Assembly (NCBI GenBank): GCA_029287965.1
Contig: JARFQC010000121.1
Span: forward strand, 1 to 13,268
Origin: Arenicellales bacterium
GTDB lineage: Bacteria > Pseudomonadota > Gammaproteobacteria > BMS3Bbin11
Direction: 5' to 3'
Length of the DNA stretch: 13,268 nucleotides
A program made the translations under genes and the position numbers. Below the pieces are notes generated by a model. That model was not told where the DNA came from. It searched no databases and saw only the letters and a program-made list of their open reading frames with translations. Within the stretch, counting starts at the first letter, position 1. Every line of letters begins with the position of its first letter. This document shows, in pieces, positions 6,270 to 13,237 of this stretch.

Positions 6270-6274
6270 ATGAT
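6246..6274 (+). promoter_or_regulatory. Candidate rightward promoter for pncC–thpR
   Basis: TTGCCT (6246-6251) and TATGAT (6269-6274) are 17 bp apart, with the -35 inside the start of lexA. Predicted start about 6281, directly before the GTTC repeats, so a repressor bound there could block it. Sequence match is moderate. Confidence 0.35.
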
Positions 6275-6284
6275 CATTTCACAT

Positions 6285-6320
6285 GTTCTCACTCTGTTCT
6301 CTAGAAGGATAAGTGAACAG
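6285..6320. promoter_or_regulatory. Candidate LexA operator: GTTC-N7-GTTC plus inverted GAAC half-site
   Basis: GTTC at 6285-6288 and 6296-6299 are a direct repeat with exactly 7 bp between. The second also belongs to TCTGTTC (6293-6299), which is mirrored by GAACAGA (6315-6321), the two centres 22 bp or two helical turns apart. The GAAC-N7-GAAC form is the known LexA box of Alphaproteobacteria. On the minus strand the direct repeat lies at about the predicted lexA transcription start, a good place for autorepression. I do not see a matching repeat upstream of recA, which weakens the case. Confidence 0.4.
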
Positions 6321-6334
6321 ATTGGAAGTTGCAA
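6306..6334 (-). promoter_or_regulatory. Candidate lexA promoter
   Basis: On the minus strand TTGCAA (6329-6334) and TATCCT (complement of 6306-6311) are 17 bp apart. Transcription would begin near 6299, on top of the GAAC direct repeat, and leave a leader of about 30 nt before the lexA ATG. Each element matches 4 of 6 consensus bases. Confidence 0.4.
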
Positions 6335-6367
6335 GCGGATCACGGAAAACGCACACGAAATACAGGC

Positions 6368-6862
6368 ATGACGACTGAAATTGACAGGAAGGAAAAACTC
6401 GCCATAGAGCTCGGTCAGCAGCTGACCCGGCGCGGCATGATGCTGGCAACAGCTGAATCATGCACAGGTGGCCAGGCATCCGGCCTGGTCACGTCAGTCG
6501 CCGGCAGTTCAGGCTGGTTTGACAGGGGCTTCGTTACGTATAGCAATGCCGCCAAACAGGACCTGCTCGGTGTGCAGGCCGCGACGCTGGATACCTATGG
6601 TGCGGTCAGTGAGGAAACTGCCGTGGAGATGGCCCGCGGCGCAGTCGGCAACAGCCTGGCAAACGTGGCACTGTCGATCACCGGCATTGCCGGGCCTGAT
6701 GGCGGTACTGATGACAAACCCGTCGGGACGGTCTGTTTCGGCTGGTTCATTGACGGCACCAGTGCATCCGCCACACGACACTTTCCGGGTGACCGTACAC
6801 GCATCAGGGAGCAATCAACGGACTACGCCCTCAGAGGGTTGCTGGAGCGGCTGAATGACTGA
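6368..6862 (+). CDS. pncC: Nicotinamide-nucleotide amidohydrolase (CinA C-terminal domain family)
   Basis: The product is 164 aa from ATG 6368, close to the 165 of E. coli PncC, so it is the stand-alone amidase and not the two-domain CinA. It converts nicotinamide mononucleotide to nicotinate mononucleotide and ammonia, salvaging the NMN made by DNA ligase for NAD synthesis. Visible motifs are AESCTGG (29-35) with catalytic Ser31, VTYSNAAKQDLLGV (57-69), and SITGIAGPDGG (103-113) followed by KPVGTV. An in-frame TTG at 6329 would add 13 residues but has no family support. The ribosome binding site is weak (CAGG very near the ATG). It is divergent from lexA, overlaps thpR by 8 bp, and precedes recA, an arrangement common in gammaproteobacteria. 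Confidence 0.93.
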   Translation: MTTEIDRKEKLAIELGQQLTRRGMMLATAESCTGGQASGLVTSVAGSSGWFDRGFVTYSNAAKQDLLGVQAATLDTYGAVSEETAVEMARGAVGNSLANVALSITGIAGPDGGTDDKPVGTVCFGWFIDGTSASATRHFPGDRTRIREQSTDYALRGLLERLND

Positions 6863-7418
6863 TGCAGGCAAGCGCCTGTTTCTCGCCTGCTGGCCCGATG
6901 AGCGCCTGCGCAGTGAATTGCATCAGCAGTCTCGCAGGCTGCACAAGCAGACCGGGGGGCGCCGCACAGACCGCAATAATCTCCACATGACGCTGCTGTT
7001 TCTTGGCAACACGGCCCCGGAGCAAGAGCAGTCACTGCGCAGGTATTGCCGGGCTCTCGAAGCGGATGCGTTCAGCATGGACATTGACCGCGTCGGCGTC
7101 TGGAAACGGCCACGTATTGCCTGGGCTGCCCCGAGCAACGTACCAGCAGCACTGACCGAACTGGCTGGACGACTGCAGAAGATTGCGGAACTTCTCGGTC
7201 ATACCCCCGAGAAACGGGCCTGGCGTCCACATGTCACACTGCTGCGCAAGGCAAGCGGGCAAGTCAGCCAGAATGAAATAACACCAATGCACTGGGATGT
7301 AGACCGGTTTGTACTAGTCGAGTCGAAAACCCGGAGCGAAGGCGTGCAGTACCGGGTCATCGAGCAGTATGACCTTAATCATCGGAGGGGAGCTGTTTCT
7401 AGCCGCTACCCAGTGTGA
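6855..7418 (+). CDS. thpR: RNA 2',3'-cyclic phosphodiesterase (2'-5' RNA ligase family)
   Basis: The product is 187 aa. It has the two H-x-T-x tetrapeptides of the 2H phosphoesterase family: HMTL (His44, Thr46) and HVTL (His126, Thr128), which together form the active site. The N-terminus KRLFLACWPDERLRSEL is the typical first strand of the family. Family members hydrolyse 2',3'-cyclic phosphate ends of RNA and can join tRNA halves through a 2'-5' bond in vitro; the physiological substrate is unsettled. The start ATG lies inside the end of pncC (8-bp overlap), so translation is probably coupled. The C-terminal tail after about residue 175 (NHRRGAVSSRYPV) is poorly conserved in appearance and runs into the recA leader; it ends 22 bp before recA. 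Confidence 0.92.
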   Translation: MTDAGKRLFLACWPDERLRSELHQQSRRLHKQTGGRRTDRNNLHMTLLFLGNTAPEQEQSLRRYCRALEADAFSMDIDRVGVWKRPRIAWAAPSNVPAALTELAGRLQKIAELLGHTPEKRAWRPHVTLLRKASGQVSQNEITPMHWDVDRFVLVESKTRSEGVQYRVIEQYDLNHRRGAVSSRYPV

Positions 7419-7440
7419 AATAATCCGGAGGATCGAAAAC

Positions 7441-8493
7441 ATGGATTCATCATCAAACGTGAGAAACATTATGGAAGATAACAAAGCCAAGGCGCTGTCC
7501 GCCGCACTGAGTCAAATTGAGCGCCAGTTCGGTAAAGGCACCGTCATGCGTCTCGGCGATGACGCGGTACAGAACGTCGAGGCAATACCGACCGGCTCCC
7601 TGACGCTGGATATCGCCCTCGGCATTGGTGGTCTGCCACGCGGCCGGGTGGTTGAAATTTACGGCCCTGAATCCTCGGGTAAAACCACGCTTACCCTGCA
7701 GGTGATTGCAGAAGCCCAGAAGCTGGGTGGAACCTGCGCCTTCGTCGATGCCGAGCATGCACTTGATCCGTCCTACGCGGAGAAGATCGGTGTCAATGTC
7801 GATGACCTGCTGGTATCCCAGCCGGATACCGGCGAACAGGCCCTGGAAATCACCGACATGCTGGTCCGTTCCGCCGCCATAGACGTTGTCGTGATCGACT
7901 CGGTCGCCGCCCTGACGCCCAAGGCAGAAATCGAAGGCGACATGGGCGATACCCATGTCGGCCTGCAGGCACGCCTGATGTCACAGGCCCTGCGCAAGCT
8001 CACCGCCAACATCAAGCGGTCGAACACGCTGGTTATTTTCATTAACCAGATCCGCATGAAGATCGGTGTCATGTTTGGCAACCCGGAAACCACTACCGGC
8101 GGCAACGCACTCAAGTTTTATTCTTCCGTGCGCCTGGACATACGACGTATCGGTGCTATCAAGAAGGCTGACGAAGTCACGGGTAACCAGACACGCGTCA
8201 AGGTCGTCAAGAACAAGGTCGCACCGCCATTCAAGCAGTGCGAGTTCGATATTCTTTACAACGAAGGCATTTCCCATGAAGGCGAACTGCTCGATCTTGG
8301 CGTTCAGCACAAATTGGTTGATAAAGCCGGGGCCTGGTACAGCTACGGCAAGGAACGCATTGGACAGGGCAGGGACAACGCCCGCCAGTATATGAAAGAC
8401 AACCCCGAGATTGCAGATGAGCTCGAGACCCGGATTCGCGAGGCCGAGGGCATAATCCCCGTAGCAGCCGAAGAGGAAGAACAAACTGGCTGA
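7441..8493 (+). CDS. recA: RecA recombinase
   Basis: The product is 350 aa from ATG 7441. RecA forms ATP-dependent filaments on single-stranded DNA, drives strand exchange and activates LexA cleavage. Walker A is GPESSGKT (75-82), followed by the VIDSVAALTPKAEIEG block, and then the NQIRMKIGVMFGNPETTTGG region that includes the DNA-binding L2 loop. The C-terminus is acidic (AAEEEEQTG), as in other RecA proteins. Start choice: GGAGG at 7428-7432 is well placed for ATG 7441, adding MDSSSNVRNI before the usual beginning MEDNKAKALSAAL. ATG 7471 matches the usual family start but has no comparable ribosome binding site. The promoter must lie within thpR or upstream; I see no clear SOS box. The stop overlaps the proposed recX start. 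Confidence 0.98.
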   Translation: MDSSSNVRNIMEDNKAKALSAALSQIERQFGKGTVMRLGDDAVQNVEAIPTGSLTLDIALGIGGLPRGRVVEIYGPESSGKTTLTLQVIAEAQKLGGTCAFVDAEHALDPSYAEKIGVNVDDLLVSQPDTGEQALEITDMLVRSAAIDVVVIDSVAALTPKAEIEGDMGDTHVGLQARLMSQALRKLTANIKRSNTLVIFINQIRMKIGVMFGNPETTTGGNALKFYSSVRLDIRRIGAIKKADEVTGNQTRVKVVKNKVAPPFKQCEFDILYNEGISHEGELLDLGVQHKLVDKAGAWYSYGKERIGQGRDNARQYMKDNPEIADELETRIREAEGIIPVAAEEEEQTG

Positions 8494-8950
8494 CAATAAA
8501 AGCTACACACCTGCCGATGTCCGCAGGCGTGCCATGGATCTCCTGGCACGCCGCGAACATGGCGTTACAGAACTCTCCAGAAAACTAATTCAGAAAGGAC
8601 TGCCCGACGAACTTGTCTACGCTGCCGTGGACAGGTTGTCCGATCAGGGCCTGGTTTCAGACCTGCGTTACAGCGAAAGCATGGTCAATTCTCATTACCA
8701 GCGTGGCCAGGGACCACAAAAAATCCGTTACAAGCTGCGCAGCAATGGCATAAGTGACGAGATTATCGACACAGCACTGGATGACCTGGCACTCGACTGG
8801 GAAGATTCCCTGCAAAAGCTGTTCGATAAAAAATACTCCGGCATTGCTGACAGGACTCCCTCAGAACGTGCAAAACAGGTAAGATTCCTCTCTTCAAGAG
8901 GGTTCCCGCAGGAGATGATTTACAGGCTACTGCAGGGAAGTGATTCATAA
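8486..8950 (+). CDS. recX: RecX, regulator of RecA filaments
   Basis: The product is 154 aa if started at CTG 8486, or 138 aa from ATG 8534. RecX binds RecA filaments and inhibits their growth and ATPase activity. It shows the repeated three-helix RecX units: AMDLLARREHGVTELSRKL, DRLSDQGLVSDLRYSESMV, GQGPQKIRYKLRSNGI and RFLSSRGFPQEMIYRLL near the C-terminus. Family members normally have around 10-15 residues before the RRRAMDLLARREH block. These are present in frame upstream of ATG 8534 (ADNKSYTPADV) with no ATG, GTG or TTG. GAGG (8473-8476) is spaced nine bases before CTG 8486, which supports a rare CTG start overlapping the recA stop by 8 bp. ATG 8534 has only a weak AGG. The family call is firm; the start is not. 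Confidence 0.93.
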   Translation: MADNKSYTPADVRRRAMDLLARREHGVTELSRKLIQKGLPDELVYAAVDRLSDQGLVSDLRYSESMVNSHYQRGQGPQKIRYKLRSNGISDEIIDTALDDLALDWEDSLQKLFDKKYSGIADRTPSERAKQVRFLSSRGFPQEMIYRLLQGSDS

Positions 8951-8977
8951 CCATCCTGAGCGTCAGACGGGCCGTGC

Positions 8978-11581
8978 ATGAAGAGCAGCGAAATACGTAA
9001 AAAGTTCCTGGACTATTTTGCCTCCAGGGAACATGAGATTGTCAGCAGCAGTTCGCTGGTGCCCGGCAACGATCCTTCATTGCTGTTTACCAATGCCGGC
9101 ATGGTGCAGTTCAAGGACGTTTTTCTCGGTAATGACAAGCGGCCCTACACGCGGGCAACCAGCTCACAGCGCTGCGTGCGGGCCGGTGGCAAGCACAACG
9201 ATCTTGAAAATGTCGGTTACACAGCCCGTCACCATACCTTCTTCGAAATGCTGGGCAATTTCAGCTTCGGCGATTACTTTAAACGTGACGCCATACAATT
9301 TGCCTGGGAGTTTCTGAACGATGTCCTGGAGATACCTGCCGAAAAACTTTGGGTCACGGTATTTGACGAGGACGATGAAGCCGAAAAGATCTGGCTGAAT
9401 GATATCGGTGTAGACCCGACACGCTGCACACGCATCGGTGCTAAAGATAATTTCTGGTCCATGGGCGATACCGGCCCCTGCGGCCCATGCACTGAAATCT
9501 TCTACGACCATGGACCGGATGTTCCAGGTGGGCCACCCGGAACACCGGAGGAAGACGGTGACCGGTACGTCGAAATCTGGAACCTCGTTTTCATGCAGTA
9601 CAATCGGGACGCCAATGGAACGCTTACTGATCTGCCGAGACCATCGGTAGATACCGGCATGGGCCTCGAACGTCTCGCCGCGGTTATTCAGGGTGTAACA
9701 AACAACTACGACATTGACCTGTTCAAAGCACTGATAAATTCGGCGGCTGACATCACAGGCTGCAGCGAACTCGACAATAAATCTCTACGGGTGATAGCCG
9801 ATCACATCCGTTCCACGGCATTCCTGATCACTGATGGCGTCATTCCATCCAACGAGGGACGCGGCTACGTACTGCGCCGCATAATTCGCCGCGCGATACG
9901 GCACGGCTACATGCTTGGTGCCCAGACGCCGTTTTTCTACCAGCTGGTTGCACCGCTGGCCCGGGAGATGGGCGATGCCTATCCCGAGCTGATCAACTCA
10001 CAGTCCATAATCGAATCCGTGCTGCGCAAGGAAGAAGAGCGATTCGCGGAAACGCTTGAAACAGGCATGGCAATACTCGAACAGGCGATAGAAGGGCTGC
10101 AAGGCAAGGTCATAGACGGCGACACCCTGTTCAAACTCTATGATACCTACGGGTTTCCGGTGGACCTCACTGCCGACATTGCGCGAGAGCGTGCCCTCGA
10201 AGTCGATCTCGAAGGGTTCGAAGCTGAAATGGAAAAGCAGCGCGACAGGGCGCGCTCTGCCAGCCAGTTTACGGATGTCGAAAGCAGCAATATCGAGATT
10301 GAAGGTGAAACAAAGTTCACCGGTTATGAGCAGCTTGATGGCAGCGCCACCATTCTGAGCATGTTCAAGGAGAACGATCCTGTCTCAACGTTGAATGCGG
10401 GCGACAAGGCAGTGATCGTCCTCGACCAGACGCCATTCTATGCGGAAAGCGGCGGCCAGGCAGGTGACCAGGGAAGATTACTGTCCGGCGATGCAATCTT
10501 TGAAATTGAAGATACCCGCAAACTGAACGACAAGATTTTCGGGCATATCGGCAAACTGCGCATCGGCACATTGAAAAGCGGTGACCCGGTCAAAGTAGAA
10601 GTGGCCGATACCATACGCCAGGCAACAGCTCTGAATCATTCCGCCACGCACCTGATGCACGCGGCCCTGAAATCTGTACTGGGCGACCATGTTGAACAGA
10701 AGGGGTCACTCGTCAATGACCACTACCTGCGCTTCGACTTCTCGCACTTCAGCCCCATGACAGGGGAGGAACTGCAACAGGTGCAGGGCCTGGTCAATGC
10801 CGAGATTCGTGCCAATCGTCCAGTCGATACAGTCCTTATGGCTATCGACGAAGCGAAGAAGGCCGGCGCCATGGCGTTGTTCGGTGAAAAATATGGCGAT
10901 ACCGTGCGTGTCGTCAGTATGGGTGATTTTTCCATGGAATTGTGCGGAGGAACGCATGTCGCACGCACTGGCGATATAGGCTTGTTCGTCATTCGCAGCG
11001 AGAGCGGAGTGGCAGCCGGAGTGAGGCGCATCGAAGCCCTGACCGGTAACGGGGCCATGAACTACCTTTCCGGCAGATCAGAGGCACTCGCTCGCATAGG
11101 CGAACTGTTGAAGGGCAACGCCGACAATGCCGAGGATAAAGTGCGTGCGCTTATCGAACGTTCGCGTGAACTCGAAAAAGACAACAGCCGGCTAAACGAC
11201 AAACTCGCATCCTCTGCGGGCAGTGATCTGGCTGGCAGTGCGGTTGATGTCCAGGGCATACCTGTCGTGGCGGCAAAACTGTCCAGCCCTGATGCCGGCG
11301 CCATGCGGAAGACAATTGATCAACTACGCAGCAAGTTAGGCAGTGTAGTAATCGTTCTTGGCGGTAGTGACGGCAACAAGGTGACCTTTGTTGCAGGGGT
11401 CAGCCCGGACCTGACAGATCGCCTGCATGCCGGGAATCTCGTCAAGTCCGTTGCAGAGGTGGCCGGCGGTCGAGGCGGTGGTCGGCCCGATATGGCCCAG
11501 GCCGGCGCACCTGATGCCACCAAGCTCGATGCAGCAATCGAGAGTGTTGTATCTGCGGTCGAAGCTCAGCTGAACGGCTGA
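8978..11581 (+). CDS. alaS: Alanyl-tRNA synthetase
   Basis: The product is 867 aa, full length. It charges tRNA-Ala with alanine in the cytoplasm and also removes mischarged serine or glycine. The N-terminal class II catalytic core contains RCVRAGGKHNDLENVG (65-80) and HHTFFEMLGNFSFGDYF (85-101). The editing domain has the zinc-site motif HSATH (His554, His558) and CGGTH (Cys656, His660). The C-terminal C-Ala domain ends with GGRGGGRPDMAQAG, the glycine-rich signature. Every key residue is in place. It follows recX by 27 bp and probably shares its transcript; the ribosome binding site before ATG 8978 is weak (GACGGG). Confidence 0.98.
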   Translation: MKSSEIRKKFLDYFASREHEIVSSSSLVPGNDPSLLFTNAGMVQFKDVFLGNDKRPYTRATSSQRCVRAGGKHNDLENVGYTARHHTFFEMLGNFSFGDYFKRDAIQFAWEFLNDVLEIPAEKLWVTVFDEDDEAEKIWLNDIGVDPTRCTRIGAKDNFWSMGDTGPCGPCTEIFYDHGPDVPGGPPGTPEEDGDRYVEIWNLVFMQYNRDANGTLTDLPRPSVDTGMGLERLAAVIQGVTNNYDIDLFKALINSAADITGCSELDNKSLRVIADHIRSTAFLITDGVIPSNEGRGYVLRRIIRRAIRHGYMLGAQTPFFYQLVAPLAREMGDAYPELINSQSIIESVLRKEEERFAETLETGMAILEQAIEGLQGKVIDGDTLFKLYDTYGFPVDLTADIARERALEVDLEGFEAEMEKQRDRARSASQFTDVESSNIEIEGETKFTGYEQLDGSATILSMFKENDPVSTLNAGDKAVIVLDQTPFYAESGGQAGDQGRLLSGDAIFEIEDTRKLNDKIFGHIGKLRIGTLKSGDPVKVEVADTIRQATALNHSATHLMHAALKSVLGDHVEQKGSLVNDHYLRFDFSHFSPMTGEELQQVQGLVNAEIRANRPVDTVLMAIDEAKKAGAMALFGEKYGDTVRVVSMGDFSMELCGGTHVARTGDIGLFVIRSESGVAAGVRRIEALTGNGAMNYLSGRSEALARIGELLKGNADNAEDKVRALIERSRELEKDNSRLNDKLASSAGSDLAGSAVDVQGIPVVAAKLSSPDAGAMRKTIDQLRSKLGSVVIVLGGSDGNKVTFVAGVSPDLTDRLHAGNLVKSVAEVAGGRGGGRPDMAQAGAPDATKLDAAIESVVSAVEAQLNG

Positions 11582-11583
11582 GT

Positions 11584-11612
11584 TTTACATTTGTCGATGA
11601 AACGTATTTAAT
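11584..11612 (+). promoter_or_regulatory. Candidate lysC promoter
   Basis: TTTACA (11584-11589) and TTTAAT (11607-11612) are 17 bp apart in the 63-bp gap between alaS and lysC. The gap is too short for a lysine riboswitch, and none is seen. Confidence 0.4.
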
Positions 11613-11644
11613 CCCGCCATTTTGCACGGCAGCACTAGTAACCC

Positions 11645-12865
11645 ATGGCAATAATTGTAGAAAAATACGGCGGCACATCAGTCGGCTCCATTGAGCGGAT
11701 CACCGCCGTGGCCGATAAAGTAGCCCGTTCTCATGAAGCGGGAGACCAGATGGTCGTCGTCGTGTCCGCCATGAGCGGAGAAACCAACCGCTTGCTTGGC
11801 CTGGCAAACGAGATCGACCCCGAAGCCTCGGCACGGGAAAATGACGTCCTGGTCTCGACCGGAGAGCAGGTCACGATAGCCCTGCTGTGCATGGCGCTGC
11901 ACAAGATCGGGCAAAAGGCCAAATCCTATACCGGTGGCCAGGCCATGATCCTTACCGACACGGCTCATGGGCGGGCGCGTATCCGCAGCATTGATAACAG
12001 CCGCATGATGAAGGACCTCAACGACGGCAACATCATTGTTGTAGCCGGCTTCCAGGGGACCGATGAAGAAGGCAATATCACCACGCTGGGCAGGGGCGGC
12101 TCCGATACTACGGCCGTTGCACTTGCCGCGGCACTAAAGGCCGGCGAGTGCCGCATTTATACTGACGTAGACGGGGTATACACGGCCGACCCGCGGATCG
12201 TGCCAGATGCACGCAGGCTGGATAAAATCACCTTCGAGGAAATGCTCGAACTCTCCAGCCTGGGCACCAAGGTTCTGCAGATACGTTCCGTGGAATTCGC
12301 AGGTAAATACCGCGTACCATTACGGGTGCTAAGCTCTTTCGAGGAAGGTCCTGGCACATTAATCAGTTACGAGGAAGATGCGCAAATGGAAAGTGCTGTC
12401 ATATCCGGTATCGCTCACAATACCGACGAAGCGAAGCTTACGATAACCGGTGTGCCCGACCATCCGGGTGTGGCCCACCAGATACTCGGCGGAATTTCGG
12501 CGCAAAACATCAACATCGACATGATCATCCAGAACGTCGGCGAAGATGATACAACGGATTTTACGTTCACCGTGCCGCGCACAGACTTCGAGGCAGCCAG
12601 GCGCACACTTGAGCGTGTTTCGAATGAACTGGGCGCACGCGGCGTCCGTGGTGACGATGCAATCGCCAAGGTTTCCGTCTGCGGTGTAGGCATGCGCTCG
12701 CACACCGGTGTTGCGGATACCATGTTCGGCGCACTCGCCGAGGAAGGCATCAATATCCAGATGATTTCCACCTCGGAAATCAAGATATCCGTAGTGATAG
12801 ACGATAAGTACACGGAACTGGCCGTACGGGCGCTGCACAAGGCATTTGAACTGGACAAGGCATAA
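11645..12865 (+). CDS. lysC: Aspartate kinase, alpha subunit / full-length form
   Basis: The product is 406 aa. It phosphorylates aspartate to aspartyl-4-phosphate, the first step to lysine, threonine, methionine and diaminopimelate for the cell wall. The kinase domain starts with VEKYGGTSVG (5-14) and includes STGEQVTIALL, LGRGGSDTTAVALAAAL and IYTDVDGVYTADPR. From about residue 262 there are two ACT regulatory repeats: ITGVPDHPGVAHQILGGIS with NINIDMIIQN, and GVGMRSHTGVADTMFGAL with INIQMISTSEIKIS. These usually bind lysine and threonine for feedback inhibition. The size is that of monofunctional Pseudomonas/Bacillus-type LysC, with no homoserine dehydrogenase fused. No good ribosome binding site precedes ATG 11645. 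An internal start at 12386 is described separately. csrA follows after 54 bp, the order found in Pseudomonas. Confidence 0.97.
   Translation: MAIIVEKYGGTSVGSIERITAVADKVARSHEAGDQMVVVVSAMSGETNRLLGLANEIDPEASARENDVLVSTGEQVTIALLCMALHKIGQKAKSYTGGQAMILTDTAHGRARIRSIDNSRMMKDLNDGNIIVVAGFQGTDEEGNITTLGRGGSDTTAVALAAALKAGECRIYTDVDGVYTADPRIVPDARRLDKITFEEMLELSSLGTKVLQIRSVEFAGKYRVPLRVLSSFEEGPGTLISYEEDAQMESAVISGIAHNTDEAKLTITGVPDHPGVAHQILGGISAQNINIDMIIQNVGEDDTTDFTFTVPRTDFEAARRTLERVSNELGARGVRGDDAIAKVSVCGVGMRSHTGVADTMFGALAEEGINIQMISTSEIKISVVIDDKYTELAVRALHKAFELDKA
12386..12865 (+). CDS. Probable internal translation product of lysC: aspartokinase beta subunit
   Basis: An in-frame ATG at 12386 (residue 248) is preceded by GAGGAAG at 12371-12377, eight bases away, a better ribosome binding site than that of lysC itself. 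The product would be 159 aa, beginning MESAVISGIAHNTDEAKLTI and holding both ACT repeats. In Corynebacterium glutamicum and Bacillus subtilis the beta subunit starts at the equivalent place, and the alpha2-beta2 enzyme is feedback regulated. Here it is inferred from the signal and the position. Confidence 0.5.
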   Translation: MESAVISGIAHNTDEAKLTITGVPDHPGVAHQILGGISAQNINIDMIIQNVGEDDTTDFTFTVPRTDFEAARRTLERVSNELGARGVRGDDAIAKVSVCGVGMRSHTGVADTMFGALAEEGINIQMISTSEIKISVVIDDKYTELAVRALHKAFELDKA

Positions 12866-12879
12866 CAAGGGTATATGAT
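12852..12879 (+). promoter_or_regulatory. Candidate csrA promoter
   Basis: TGGACA (12852-12857, 5 of 6) and TATGAT (12874-12879, 5 of 6) are separated by 16 bp. The -35 lies in the end of lysC. It would give csrA a leader of about 35 nt including AGGAGA, a GGA-containing site that CsrA itself might bind. Confidence 0.45.
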
Positions 12880-12919
12880 GCCGGTCATAGCGATATAACC
12901 ACTCTACAGGAGAAATAAG

Positions 12920-13105
12920 GTGCTGATTCTAACCAGGCGTATCGGTGAGACTCTCAACATCGGCGACGACATCCAGGTCACCGTGCTCGGCATCAAGGGC
13001 AACCAGATCCGGCTTGGCATCAACGCCCCCAAGGACGTGCCTGTTCATCGTGAGGAAATCTACGAACGGATCCGCCACGACGATATAGAAGAAGAGTCGA
13101 GTTAA
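12920..13105 (+). CDS. csrA: Carbon storage regulator CsrA (RsmA)
   Basis: The product is 61 aa from GTG 12920, whose AGGAGA ribosome binding site (12908-12913) is well placed. CsrA is a dimeric RNA-binding protein that binds GGA motifs in leaders, mostly blocking translation, and controls carbon flow, motility and biofilm. The sequence starts MLILTRRIGETLNIGDDIQV, with Leu4 and Thr5-Arg6-Arg7 on the first RNA-binding strand. It has VPVHREE with Arg44, the key RNA contact, then the C-terminal helix EEIYERIRHDD. All key residues are present. The place between lysC or alaS and tRNA-Ser is conserved in gammaproteobacteria. The GGA within its ribosome binding site would allow autoregulation. Confidence 0.98.
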   Translation: MLILTRRIGETLNIGDDIQVTVLGIKGNQIRLGINAPKDVPVHREEIYERIRHDDIEEESS

Positions 13106-13131
13106 CAGCACCACCCGGACTCTGCTAGAAT
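13102..13131 (+). promoter_or_regulatory. Candidate tRNA-Ser promoter
   Basis: TTAACA (13102-13107, 5 of 6) overlaps the csrA stop and is 18 bp from TAGAAT (13126-13131, 5 of 6). It is followed by GC-rich CCGGC, like the discriminator of stable-RNA promoters under stringent control. The start would fall just before the mature tRNA. Confidence 0.55.
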
Positions 13132-13146
13132 CCGGCAACATTTTTC

Positions 13147-13237
13147 GGAGAGGTGGCCGAGCGGCTGAAGGCGCTCCCCTGCTAAGGGAGTATAGGCTTA
13201 ACCCCTATCGAGGGTTCGAATCCCTCCCTCTCCGCCA
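13147..13237 (+). tRNA. tRNA-Ser(GCU)
   Basis: The acceptor stem GGAGAGG pairs with CCTCTCC, followed by discriminator G and an encoded CCA (13235-13237). The anticodon stem CTCCC/GGGAG encloses loop CTGCTAA with anticodon GCT at 13181-13183, reading AGC and AGU. A long variable arm (TATAGG to CCTATC) marks a class II tRNA, and GGTTCGAATCC is the T arm. Its place after csrA matches gammaproteobacterial synteny. The 31 bases beyond it hold no feature I can support. Confidence 0.97.

Noticed and set aside
7300..7470. SOS box upstream of recA
   Set aside because: I looked for CTGT-N8-ACAG and for GAAC-N7-GAAC; only a loose CTG-N15-CAG is present, with wrong spacing.
11582..11644. Lysine riboswitch before lysC
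   Set aside because: The gap is only 63 bp and shows no conserved junction elements; a lysine riboswitch needs well over 150 nt.
13115..13145. Intrinsic terminator after csrA (CCGGA / TCCGG followed by TTTTT)
   Set aside because: The stem is only 5 bp with an 11-nt loop, the T-run starts five bases after it, and the stem covers the -10 of the tRNA promoter.
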